Shown here piece after piece: positions 23,044 through 33,239 of a stretch of DNA of 64,000 bases. A model generated the notes under the pieces. It saw nothing but the letters and a program-made list of their open reading frames with translations, did no database searches and was not told where the DNA came from. The DNA comes from Hirsutella rhossiliensis. Its lineage: Eukaryota; Ascomycota; Sordariomycetes; Hypocreales; Ophiocordycipitaceae. A program made the position numbers and the translations under genes. The stretch covers positions 496,001 through 560,000 of the forward strand of contig NW_025408667.1 of NCBI RefSeq assembly GCF_020360975.1. The letters are read 5' to 3'. Each line of letters opens with the position of its first letter. Position 1 is the first letter of the stretch.

Positions 23044-23999
23044 ATAGCTCTATAACGAGAATAGTAACTATAAGGAGAATTTAAAGACGATCTATAAATA
23101 CTACTTACTTATAAGCACTATAAGTATATTTTATAGATATTATACGTCTACCTAGATTATATAATATACTTTTAGATAAAGGTAAAATACGATACCTTCC
23201 TAGTTAGGTTTAAAGGATAAGTACTATTAAAACCCTACCTAAGTATAGAACTAGACTACTAGAAAATCGATTAACGCTACCTAAACGACTAAGTTATATT
23301 ATTAGAACCCGATTATAGCACGCTACTTAAATACCGCGATAATTACGGTTTATTAACGAGATATCTTTTAGAGATATATAAAATCTATAAATACGCTAAA
23401 ATAAAGGAATAATATAACGCTACTTACTTTAAGGCATCTAAACTATTAATATTCTAAAGATTTATATAATAAATTAAATATAATAAAGAAGATTACTATA
23501 AATATATATACCTAAACTATAGAGTTTATAAATATAAAAAAGTATAAGTATAGTATAAACGATATAATAGTATATTAAAAGATTATTAGTAATATATATA
23601 AAGGCTATAAGCTATATTCGACTAAGGAAGAATTAATATAAAAATACTATATACGAAATAGAAAGATATAGAATAAAAACTCGACCTTTAGTATAAAAAT
23701 AAATAGAATTATAAAGTATAGTACGTAATTAACTATAAAGTAGTATAATATAAACGATATAGCGTTAAGAAATAAGAAATCTTCGATTAGCTATAAGAAA
23801 TTAGTCTCTTAAGACCTAATATAATACTACGCGACGAAAATATAAAGAAACGATATTAATAATAAATTAAAGAAGAATACCTAAATAAAACGAATAAGGA
23901 CTAAGTAAAAAATAAGGTATACTATCTATAAAAGGGCTATAGACTAGTACGATATAATAAGATCTAAGGACCCTATATATAGTAATAGTAAGCTATAGT

Positions 24000-24340
24000 A
24001 ACTAAATAGTATTAGATATCTAAATCGCGGGATATTACGCGCGTATACTTTTAGACTATAACGTAATAGGTAATTACGTTTTACCTAAAGTCGTTAATCG
24101 TTACCGACTTATATAGAGATATAAGAAAGATTTATATAAACTTACGAATATTGAAAGAGAGGCCTTTAACTATAATAACGGAATTATTAATATAGAGATT
24201 AATTACGTCGATATTAATATCTAGGGCTATAACGAACAAGTTAACTTCGATATTATAGATATTAAAGAATATAACCTTATATTAGGACTTCTATAGCTAT
24301 AGGAGAGCAACCTACTAATTAACTAGAAAACTAGCTAGCT
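24000..24340 (+). pseudogene. Gypsy-D aspartic protease
   Basis: A retropepsin-like region with GNYVLP after a lost D-S-G box near 24050, and the C-terminal ILGLPWL motif surviving as LILGLL near 24283-24300. It lies between gag and RT, as expected. Copia F1 inserts at 24530, before the RT. The 21740-24000 stretch outside the solo LTR is unassigned linker. Confidence 0.65.
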
Positions 24341-24529
24341 ATATTAAAACAAAGATATAAGTTTCTAGGACTAGTAGATATAGAAGAAAGTAAAATTTTA
24401 TAATAATTTAGCTACTAAATAGGATAAAATAGATAACCGTTTAAGTAAATTATTATAGGCTTTAGCGATATAAACGAAAATAGTAACTAAACTAGCGGAT
24501 ATAATAAAATCGACTAATAAGACTTATAT

Positions 24530-24870
24530 TCTCGCGAAGAGAGATGCGAGAAGTGCATGAAAATGCACGAAGGTAAAATTGGAAGTAAGGGGTCGGACAG
24601 GTAGGGCAGAGATGTTTGAATCTTGCGGGGGCAGCAATTGCAGTAGGGGAGTGATTGTTGTATTGCCTTGATTGTCCTTCTTTCCTCTATCCAACGCCCC
24701 TCTTTATACCCTTCTAGCATCTCAATTAACAAAGAAGATCCTGCTTAAAGAAGCCACTAATGTCCTTTCGACTACCGAGCTTTTGCCGGTTTTCCCCTCC
24801 TCTAGCCGTTGCCGGCATATCCGTCTTATCTCTTCGCCACCTCGCAGGAAGCCATCGCCACTTCTGCTTC
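24530..24870 (-). repeat. 3' LTR of copia F1, truncated
   Basis: Matches 33240-33582 of the other LTR almost base for base, but the remaining 141 bp (33583-33723 equivalent) are missing and pol-end sequence follows directly. A deletion has removed the start of the 3' LTR and the polypurine tract. Confidence 0.88.
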
Positions 24871-24884
24871 ACCCTTCTAAAGGG

Positions 24885-25680
24885 AAAAACCTCTTCCTTT
24901 TCTTCGGCTATAGACGTTACCTTCTCGTACGTGCCATTAGCTCCTCTCGTAGACTCTCAAGGCGGGCCTCTAAGGACAGCTTTTCTCGAACGTCTTCTAG
25001 CCCTATTTGCTGTAAAAAGACAGCCAGCTTCTGCTTCGGCAGGGGCTTCGTAAGACCGTCGGCTTTCATCGATGCCGTTAGAACCCAACGGACGGAAATA
25101 AGTCCCCTTTGGACCTCTTAGCGTAACCAATGCTGGTGGATATCGATATGCCGTAGCCGGGTCGATAGCTTGCTATTTTCCTCCGTAAGAATTCGTATAG
25201 TCTGCGTGTTATCGCATTCTATAGCTAACGGGGACGGAATTTACAGTCGTAACGATATTAGTAGCCGGCTAAGGAAAATCGCTTCTTTTGACGCTTCTGA
25301 AAGAGCTAGTAGCTCTGCCTCCGTACTAGAAGTCGTAACGGTAGCCTGCTTCGAAGCTCTCCAAGCAATGGTTCCTCTAAAAAGGGACATGATATACCCC
25401 TGTGAGCTCTTTCTGTCTAAGGAATTGTCCGTAAAGGACGAATCGCTCGAACAAAGGAAGATTTCGGCAGCTTATTTCCTTCCCTGCCCTCCTAGGCGCA
25501 GACCATGTGATCTCGTTGAATAGAGATAAAGGATAGCTCTGTCTGCTGCTTCTTGATGCCTAGGGCTAGGATTCTGGTTGTGCCTAGCTGGGAGACCGTA
25601 AAAGAGATATCCGGTCTAGTAGAAATAGCTGAAAAAGCAGGAGCCCACCTTCTATTAATATTGTTTTCTCTTGCTCCTGG
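24885..25680 (-). pseudogene. Copia F1 RNase H region
   Basis: The C-terminal end of pol, identified by position downstream of RT and by collinearity with copia-F copy 2 (9130-11480). Open frames on the plus strand here (24672-25121, 24760-25053, 25170-25523) are antisense shadows. The minus frame has several stops. Confidence 0.6.
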
Positions 25681-25689
25681 CTTAAAAGG

Positions 25690-26850
25690 ACAGATCAGGT
25701 AAAAGCTCTTCGTCTAACATAGGCGTAGAGGGAAGCTTCTTGTCGAGGTGGGAGGAATTTATAAGCGACCTTATCGATATAGGCGTCCTAGGTAAGCTAG
25801 ATAGTCCGTTGGGACCTATTCCTAAGGATTCGTATCCCTAGGAACCACTTTGGCTCCCCTAGCCTGGTCATCTTATACCTTTGTTGCAGGCCTCGTATAG
25901 CCTCCCTAGCAGTAGCTTCTTCCTCTTTCGGGTAGGCCCAGATAATGTTATCGACGTAAAAGAAGACCGTGATTTTACCCTTCTGCATTATACACGGTTC
26001 CTGAGGGACTTTCGTAAATCCTAGGGCTTCGAGGGAACCTGTTAAATGCTGTTGCCAAAGAAGGGGTGATCTTCGTAGTCCGTATAGAGCTTTCCTAAGC
26101 CGTAGAACCTTTCCTAGCTGTTGGAAGCCTGGTGGAAGGCGCATGTAGACAACTTCTTCTTCCTCGAGTAGGCAGTTAACAAAGGCGTTGACTGCATCTA
26201 TCTAATCGAGCTCGAGGTCGAATTCTGCTGCTATAGCCATAAGGGTCCGAAAAGACATCCCTGCTAGGGTAGTTGCCTACAGTAGGTAAATCCCCTTTCC
26301 TATTGATTCCCACAGACAACTAGCCGGGCTTTGCACTTAAAGGAAGCCGTGTTTATTAGTCTTATAGAAGACCCACTTACAGCCAAGGACCTGTTTTCCT
26401 CTTATGGACCTCTTCGAAAGACCCTATCTCTTCGTGTGAGGCTAGGTGGTCTTTCTAGGCCTAGAAAAACTGGTCTCTAAAGGGGTGTCTTTCTAGCTGC
26501 TTCTAGTTTGCTGGTGGGTCCGGGAGGTCTCTTTTATGTACCTTCCTTGCTGATACTGGCTTAAAAAGCCGGCCTACTGTGAACGCTCCGTGGGAACCGT
26601 CTTCTATCGGCGTTAGGTAGAAGTCGGAAAAACGATCGAAATAGGGGAGAGGTTGGTCTTCTTTAGTATCCGTATCGGGCCCTATACCTTCCTTTGCTTC
26701 TCGAAGCAGGGACAAAAGGCAGCCGGGTAATCCTTCGAGAGGTGCCTTTCCCACCCCTTAGGGGTCGAGACGGAAGACTGACTGAAAAAGCTGCTTCTAG
26801 ATCTTCTTCTTGTTCCGTAAGAGGAGGCGTAGGGAGGTAGGCGTATTCTA
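25690..26850 (-). pseudogene. Copia F1 reverse transcriptase
   Basis: The open stretch 25797-26144 holds MRLPPGFQ, KALYGLRRSP-LW and the active-site box FFYVDN, then GEPKWFLGI, all typical of Ty1/copia RT. The second catalytic Asp is Asn (GAT AAC), which fits TGAC going to TAAC, so the enzyme should be inactive. Just upstream the frame has LELD-stop-IDAVNAF, where a Gln codon became TAG. 26503-26754 is the linker between integrase and RT. An acidic, Glu/Asp-rich stretch lies at about 26800-27000. Confidence 0.85.
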
Positions 26851-26999
26851 GCTCTACCGCTTTCCTATAGTCTCCTTCTTCGTCTAGATCATCTGATCTA
26901 GCAGCTTTCTCTTCTTCTTCTTCTTCGAAGTCGGCGTTATCCTCGACTGCTTCGACGTCGGTTTCTTCTTCCGTTTCCTCGTCTAGGACTTCTTCTTAA

Positions 27000-27877
27000 G
27001 ACTGTTAGGAAGGGGGGATTTAAATCTTCTGAATTAGCTGACGTTGAGAGAGTAAAAGGGGCTGTTGATCCCTCTTTCCGTTAAAGAAGCTAAATTCGTC
27101 GAAAATCACATCCCTAGTCGAAATAACCTTCCGTAGAAGAGGAATCTAGATCCGGAAGATATTCGTAGAATTATAACTAACGAGGTAACTAATAAAGGCT
27201 CTAGGATCAAGCTCTTTCTTCCTTCCTTAGCTGTGCATCGGCAGTCATTGCGTATGCCTTACAGCCGTAGGCACGAAGGTGGGCTAGCGAGGCCCTCTTC
27301 TTCGTGAAGAGCTCGAGGGGGGATTTCTAGTCTGTTCCTTAGGTAGTCCCTCTAGGGGTCCGGTTCCGAAGGTAATAGGCGGTCTCAACGACTTCCCTCT
27401 AAAGGTCGTGTAGAAGCCTTGCAGCAAGTCTTATTATACGGGCCCTTTCCATCACAGCACCCCCTGATCTTTCTGCCCCTCCGTTCTAGGCCTAGGTATT
27501 CGGTGCTGACGGGAGGGGTAAAATGCCCCTTTTTCGAAGCCACTTTGAGATATTTTTCGTAAATAGCTCTCCGTTAGACCGTATCTTCTTTACCTTATAG
27601 CCAAAGTAGGAATTCATCCAGTTAACGAAGTCCCGGAGGGCAGACCAGTTGTGCTTACTTAGGTAGGTCCGTAAGAAATAGGGGAAAACCATCCCTAAAA
27701 AAGCGTCTGTGAAAAATATCACCCTAACGAAGCTTTCCTGATCCCTAGAGACGTCGGTCTAGTCGACCTAAATTTCCTTACACGGCTGGTCCGGCCGTAA
27801 CGGCGTTCGTCTGGAAATTCGTCTCCTGGTCTTTCCTTGGCCGCAGTGTTCGCATTCGACGGTCTTTGGGCCCCTTA
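27000..27877 (-). pseudogene. Copia F1 integrase, part 2
   Basis: On the minus strand: CEHCGQGK near 27845 (the Cys pair of the HHCC zinc finger), a degraded D-block near 27740, then 27492-27722, encoding the core with IRSNGELFT (IRSDGE in active copies) and LPSAPNT; the next exon-like piece, NGGAERSGGAVMERARI, keeps the catalytic Glu. The first half of the integrase is on the other side of the Fot1 insertion. Confidence 0.82.
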
Positions 27878-27921
27878 AGTCCCTGCACATAGAAATGGGC
27901 ACCCCCCTGTTTTGGGCACCC
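27878..27921. repeat. Left TIR of Fot1-like element
   Basis: A 44-nt inverted repeat, the perfect reverse complement of 29661-29704. Confidence 0.95.
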
Positions 27922-28049
27922 CAAAAAAATCACGACCATTTTCAACACCATTAATTCAATCCCTTCTCACTGCCCACCACCGTGCACTACGATACAATCG
28001 TCACCTATTTCTGAAACCTCAGCTTCGGTTTCATCAGATTCTTCATTCT

Positions 28050-29657
28050 CAGCTGCGTTCACCTCCTGCTGCGTCGTATTGCCTCAATATTGGCGAACCT
28101 CGAATTCGGGCTCGTGACCACCCTCTTCCTTTTTTCGGCTTGACAGCCAATTGTGTTTCCAGTGCCTGAATCTGCAATTGAGCTTTTGCTAAAAGGCCAT
28201 CCTTCTCGTCAAACCCTTTTGTGATCTTCCTGAACAGCAATCTCTTCGTGGGCACGTCGTCGTCTAGCTGGTTGAATTGAACTACCTGAACCTTCAGATC
28301 TTGCGAGCGCCTCGGGTCGACCACGCAATCTGGGATGTGTCTGATTGCCAGTCACTGGTGGGTAAGTGGCTATTGAATGCATTGGCCACATTTTCGCGTT
28401 CTTTTGCGTCTGTTGCTGTTCTCCAGCAGAAGAGGGCTCAAAAGGCTTCGCCATCGACACCGGCCACAAACCCGTCGCTTTCCAGCCACCCTGATGTTTG
28501 ACACAGTGAGCGCTTGCTCGCGTGCTTTCTGGTAGCAGGAAAGAAAGTTTTGCTTGCCGACTGGGCTTGAATCGGTCAGGAGGCTGAGAAATCCGACCTG
28601 TTTGCGGTAGTAGTGCTAGAGCGGAGAAGACAGACAAATCGAGCGGTTGCAGCACATGAGAGGTATGGGAGGTAAGAAAAAAGAAGGTGAATCTGATGCT
28701 GGTAGCATAGATACATGAAGTCAACCGTCTCGTGACTTCCGTGGCCGTCCAATACTAGCAGTCTTCGCTCCGAAGGGTCGGGTGGCTGGGTTCTTGGAAT
28801 GAACACCTTTGAGCCACTCCACCGCAGTTTGGTCCGAAGTCCAGCCGTTCTTTGTCGCAGTGTGCCAGTCACTAAAAGTACTGAGATCTTCTGGAACCAC
28901 TGTTGCTGGACCGATTTGCCCTTGAAAATGACGGGTGGAGGAGGAAGGTGCCGGCAGCGGACACGCACTCGATGAACGACGTCCAGACCCGAGAACCAGG
29001 CGTCTTCTTTTGTACAGATCGTTTTTCAGCACTGCCAACGACCAGGCCATTCTCCCCAAGTCCTTCCATGATGCCTGCTTCATCCATGTTGTACCTGTTC
29101 TCCGGCTTAATAGCCAGAATCTCGGGAAGGAAGAAATTGTTGAACCAAGGCCGAATTACCTCGGTAGAAGCGCCGTTGACACGCGCAGAGTCTCTGTGAT
29201 GGCACTTCTGGGTCCGAACTGCAGGATTTCGTCTTAAAAATGCTTGCATCCAGTGTTTTCCGAGCGGTGTGGTCTCCTTTGACGGCGAGCATGCGCTGCG
29301 CGAACTGCCTGATCTGCGAGTGAGTGGGAGGAAGGCCAAGGCGTCCTGAATGAGAATCCATTCGGTAAGTTGCTTTTCCTGTGTCTGAAAGCCTCTGAAG
29401 AGCAGAAAATGCATCCTTTCTGCATTCGTGACCATGCATGCGATTGTAAAGAGTTGCCCTCGGACGCCCCAATCGCGAGCAGCCTTCTTGGCGGATCCGC
29501 CATTGGCGATTGCCTCAAGGGCGCTGTGAATGTCAGACTCTGTATATTTCATCAGTAGTGGCTTGAAGACACATGCGTCAATTTTAGCAGATTGGATGCG
29601 TTTCCGCGGTGAAATTTGCTGTTGAAGTTGACGCAGCCGTTTAGGTTGGGCACCCAT
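28050..29657 (-). pseudogene. Fot1/pogo-family transposase, frameshifted
   Basis: Likely start at 29657 (MGAQPKRL); the ATG at 29687 lies inside the TIR. Domains in order: a psq-type helix-turn-helix (YTESDIHSALEAI...SAKKAARDWGV, about 29520-29430), a CENP-B/Tc5-type HTH (THSQIRQFAQRML in one frame, LGKHWMQAFLRRNP in another, about 29390-29240), then the DDE domain: NMDEAGIMEG near 29080, LDGHGSH near 28745, and TSHVLQPLD near 28670, which carries the third Asp. A basic, coiled C-terminus (RRSQDLK, TKRLLFRKI, LQIQALETQL) ends near 28100. The motifs alternate between frames, so several small indels have killed it. The three catalytic Asp are still encoded. Confidence 0.88.
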
Positions 29658-29660
29658 CTT

Positions 29661-29704
29661 GGGTGCCCAAAACAGGGGGGTGCCCATTTCTATGTGCAGG
29701 GACT
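29661..29704. repeat. Right TIR of Fot1-like element
   Basis: Perfect partner of 27878-27921. Its inner edge overlaps a 25-nt hairpin (29646-29670, 11-bp arms TTGGGCACCCA / TGGGTGCCCAA), a possible subterminal transposase-binding or fold-back structure. Confidence 0.95.
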
Positions 29705-29706
29705 TA

Positions 29707-30370
29707 TTCGTACGCCTTGTTGTTGACCTAGCTTATGTAAAGCTAGGGGGCCCGGGTGACCAAGTCGTGCGTGCCAAAGAATGCCGTCTCCTTGGGCTGC
29801 TAGAAGAGGGTCCTTTGAACCTACCCTCCTTCGAGCAGGGAAAGCTAACTTCTCGAGAGGTTCCTTCCTAAGGATAGGTCGGAATTCGAGAACAAATTAA
29901 CCGAATTTTTCCTCGATAAGCCCAATAGTCTGATTCTTCTAGACTAGCCTCGTAGGCTCAGACGTCGTATCCTAGAAGATTCCTTCCTTTCGAAGAAGGC
30001 GGAAGGAAATCAGGCTCGTTGAAAATCGAGGGCAAAAAGCTACCCTTTTTCTTCGAAGAATTCGTATAGATCCGTTAGGTAATTTTATCGTGAAATTCAC
30101 CCTTCCGTATCCCTCTATCCGTACGGTTGATTCCCCGGCAATAAGATATTCCCTTCGTGCCTTCTTAAAGGACCGGAATCGTGAGAGTATATTGCATATG
30201 TCGAGGGAAGCACCCGAGTTAAGGATAGCTGATTTTTGTAGGGGATAGTCGGAGGGTTCTAACGGTTGGTCTTGGCCTTGTTGATCCGTAGGGAAGACGA
30301 AGGCCGGATTTGCTATACCAACGATTTTTCCTCGAATTTGCGGCTCGAATAAGGGCAGCGGCGTTAGTTG
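29707..30370 (-). pseudogene. Copia F1 protease/integrase N-terminus
   Basis: Contains the pre-integrase HHCC start: LWHARLGHPGPLALHKLG at about 29730-29790 on the minus strand. Upstream sequence up to 30370 should hold the protease; I see degraded frame but no clear D-S/T-G box. The reading continues across the Fot1 insertion into 27877. Confidence 0.7.
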
Positions 30371-31360
30371 CTATTTCTTAGCAACCCGAATCTCGTCTAT
30401 CTTCTTCTGCAACGAGGGGTCCTCCTTAAGAGACTGTTGTACTGTTTCTCGTAGCCTCTTTGAAGGGTTGATTCCTTCGGGTCGGTTTTCCTCGAAGACC
30501 TGCAGTCTTCTAGCCGATGGGGCTTTTTGCATGCTTGGCAGGTAGGTCGATTCCTTCTCGTACGTTGTCTCTTCGAGGAATCCTCGTCCCGGTCCGGAAG
30601 GTCTGCTTGAAAACCCCCCCCCTGTTGCTGATTTTGACGAAGAGGTTCGATTTCGACTAGTTCCTGATTTTTCGACTAACGGACTGAAAGGTCCATTGGG
30701 GACTAGTCGGGCCGGTCTGACTGACGGACCGGGGCGGGCGGAGCAAGAGGCGGAGGCCGGGCCTAGGGCAGCCGTTGATGACGGTGTTGATGCTCTCGAG
30801 GAGGAGGAGCCGAAGGAGCAACAGCCGCAGCAGCAGCAGCAGCAGCGGAGCCGCAGCAACAGGGGCTGCAGCAGCTGCAGGGCAGCAGATCGAGCCGTCT
30901 GGGTCGAGTGCTGGCCACGAAGGAATAAGACTGCTTGTTGTTGTACTCTGCAGCCTCTTCGTCTAGTCCCGGCTAGCTTCTCGAAAGATAGTCGAGTAAC
31001 CGTTACTAATAGGCTTTATTAGCAGAGATATATCCAGCCACTGGCCGGAAAGAGCTTCTGTGAGGAAGTATTAGTTAGCTTCCTCGAGGATTTCTTCCCA
31101 CTTAGCTAGCCACGAAGAAGCTAGCAGGTTCCTAGCAGAAAAGGCTCCTAGGTGTGCCGTATAGGTCTTCCTAATACGGTCAGTCATATACCCTCTCGAG
31201 GGAGCTATCGAGGTCTCGAGCTTTAAAAGCCACTGCCTAGGAGTCTCTTCCTCTCGAAGAGAGATTAGTTTTGCGGCACTAACGGATTCCGTTATTGCCG
31301 TACGAGCAGCAGTCAGCAGCTTCGTCTCGTAAAGGTATTCCTTTCGGTGACTCTCGTAGT

Positions 31361-32851
31361 CGCCTAAGCAGGGTGGTTTTCCATACATGGAAAGGCCTGC
31401 AATCGATAATCGGTATCGGCCCCACATTTATTGCAAGTATTGCAATACACCTTTCCATACTTGGTCCGTGCACGACGACAAAATGTCACTGAAGACACCT
31501 TCGACAAGATGGACAAATTCACACCATATGGTGAATTAAAAATACGAAGTAATTGATTGAGCTCAATGATAATGTCCAAAAAGAGAGGGTAGGCAAATCT
31601 TACGTGTTTTGTTCCAAGACGAGGAGGGAAATCAGACGGGAATTTGCACGAATTCTCACGCCACGGTCACGCCACCGCCCTTCCCTCTTCAAGACATTGT
31701 TCTTCACCCAATGCTTCAACCAATTCTCCTTTTCAATTTGGTCCGCATCCAATTGTGCCCTTTCCCAGGAGATCGTACGACGAGCCCCTGAAAACACCTG
31801 TTCCGCTCGTCGCTCATCGCTGGCATTGATAGGATGTCTATTGCCATTCGTGATAACTTCGGCCGTCGGTTCCTATGTCGCTCTTGAAGCCACCATGATA
31901 AAGCAGTTGTTGGCGCAATCTCATATGGATCACCTGAGATGTAATCTTCATACTCGTCTTGACTTGTAGGTCGAGCACAATTCTGCAGATTTCTTGAAAT
32001 ACGATCAAATGCATCAAGGCCATTGTCTTCTTCTTCGTCCAGTACATGATACGAAATTGTACCGTCGTTTGTATTTCGGTAAGAGTAGCAAAGGTCTTTG
32101 ACCCGTTTGAAAGCAGTTTTATGCCACTTCTTCTAATTTGAGTGGATGTACGTCGTGCGATAGCTTGGATGAAGGACCAAAGAAGCGGCGTAATAGGGCG
32201 AATTCTCTTTATTGATAATTTCTTGGTCAAGGTAGCCTTTGAAGACACGGCCCAGATCCCACGCTTGCCCGTAGAGTTGATCAAATCCTTCGATGATGGA
32301 CGGTTGAAGAGGAGATAAATTCTCTGCGACGTTGATGACATACTTTCTTGCCCTCAGGGTGTTTTCGAAAGCTGGCGGTGACAGAAGTACTGTAGGGATC
32401 ATTCTGGGGACAATAAAGATAATATATGAGGCGGTTCCTGCCAACTGCTTCCCTAACCCTTTTACTACCGGTACATTACTGCCAGATGAGCATGTTTTCA
32501 TGATCCAAAAGCAGGTTTTTCTCTTGTCTTGGGAGATATAGACGCGAATGAATCCGAAGCAATGGATTCAGAATCGAAGAAACATAACTAACACAGGCTC
32601 AGAATCCATTGTCGCCAGGTGATAATGGTATGCTGTGGGTTGGTGGTGAGGCTGATTTTGTGGATGTGCGGATTTGTAGCGGGGGTTCCAGGCCCACAGC
32701 CCCTGTAGGTAGCCCCCTGTAGGAACCCTTGTTAGTGGCGTGGTTCAGCCAATAGTATGGAAATACATGGATCCATATCCATACCTATTCCATGCCATTC
32801 ATGGAAAGGGTATTTCCATATTTAGATATGGAAAACCACCCTGCGCCTAAG
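31361..32851 (-). mobile_element. hAT element nested in copia F1 gag (8-bp TSD CGCCTAAG)
   Basis: The element is 31369-32843 (1475 bp) with 17-bp terminal inverted repeats CAGGGTGGTTTTCCATA and exact 8-bp duplications CGCCTAAG at 31361-31368 and 32844-32851, the length made by hAT transposases. Joining the flanks makes the gag frame continuous. It holds only the C-terminal half of a transposase, so it is an internally deleted, non-autonomous copy. The remaining 32500-32840 is noncoding, with a near-palindromic CCATACCTATTCCATGCCAT-type end. Confidence 0.95.
31640..32501 (-). pseudogene. hAT transposase C-terminal half, broken
   Basis: 32501-32133 reads down to NKENSPYYAASLVLHPSYR, a conserved hAT stretch, then hits a TAG where family members have Trp (SN-stop-KKW). 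The same frame continues through YHVLDEEEDN and ALSWWLQE to SMPAMSDE near 31810. A one-base shift then leads into FSGARRTISWERAQL (31797-31600), the hAT C-terminal dimerisation region with its typical SGARR and W residues. The N-terminal BED finger and first catalytic residues are absent. Confidence 0.85.
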
Positions 32852-33222
32852 GCAGCAGAAAAAGCTCTCTGTTGTGCAGAGGTTAGCTCGGAGAAGAGGG
32901 TAGCTCCCTCTACAAAATCCGTTGCCCTAGGACGAAGAGGGGGCTCAAGAGGGTCCTGCTTGTCAGAGAAGACCAAATTGTGGATAGTTCTGTCCACACG
33001 AGCCCGTAGCTCCTTTACCCATTTATCCCAATCTTGGGGCTCTGTAAGAATCGTCCTACGGACCGTAGGGGTGGCAGAGTCGTTTTTCGACATCGTTGCG
33101 GAAGAGGGGGGGCAGAAAAGTCGGTTAAAAATCGGCTTTTCTAGTAAGAGGGGTAAAATAAAGCCACGAGGGATGCAAGAAAGGTGCCTTTTGCAGCAGC
33201 CGGAAGGTACAGGAATACTATT

Positions 33223-33239
33223 CCTCCCGGGCTCATAAC
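33223..33239 (-). other. Primer binding site of copia F1 (initiator tRNA-Met half-molecule type)
   Basis: On the minus strand GTTATGAGCCCGGGAGG begins exactly at the inner end of the 5' LTR. GTTATGAGCCC is complementary to the anticodon-loop region (GGGCTCATAAC) of eukaryotic initiator tRNA-Met, the internal priming used by Drosophila copia and relatives. The complementarity is seen; priming is inferred. Confidence 0.8.

Larger units (their letters stand above)
27876..29706 (-). mobile_element. Fot1/pogo-like DNA transposon nested in copia F1 integrase (TSD TA)
   Basis: The element is 27878-29704 (1827 bp) with perfect 44-bp terminal inverted repeats, AGTCCCTGCACATAGAAATG and onward, flanked by TA at 27876-27877 and 29705-29706. 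TA duplication and the encoded DDE transposase place it in the Tc1/mariner superfamily, pogo/Fot1 branch. It splits copia's integrase zinc finger: the HxxxGHP part is at 29730-29790 and the CxxC part near 27845. It is barely RIP-mutated. Confidence 0.95.
30371..33093 (-). pseudogene. Copia F1 gag, split by hAT element
   Basis: Starts at 33093 (MSKNDSATPTVRRTILTEP), 146 bp inside the 5' LTR, and runs to 32844. The hAT element interrupts it at CGCCTAAG, and it resumes at 31368 (GDYESHRKEYLYETKLL) down to 31071. Next comes a Ser/Pro/Gln-rich part with CAG/CAA runs (30800-30860). The zinc knuckle lies at 30502-30540: CQACKKPHRLEDC (C-X2-C-X3-H-X4-C). After the knuckle the frame shifts to the RPEGINPSKRLRETVQQSLK tail (30371-30490), so a frameshift separates knuckle and tail. 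The domain order is that of fungal copia gag. Confidence 0.85.

Noticed and set aside
24672..25523. Plus-strand open frames (149, 97 and 117 codons) as host genes
   Set aside because: They are antisense to the copia F1 pol end and LTR, have no recognisable domain, and the minus strand explains the sequence.
30696..31022. Gln/Ser-rich protein with CAG runs
   Set aside because: It is antisense to the copia F1 gag; the CAG/CTG run simply translates as poly-Q, poly-S or poly-C in different frames.
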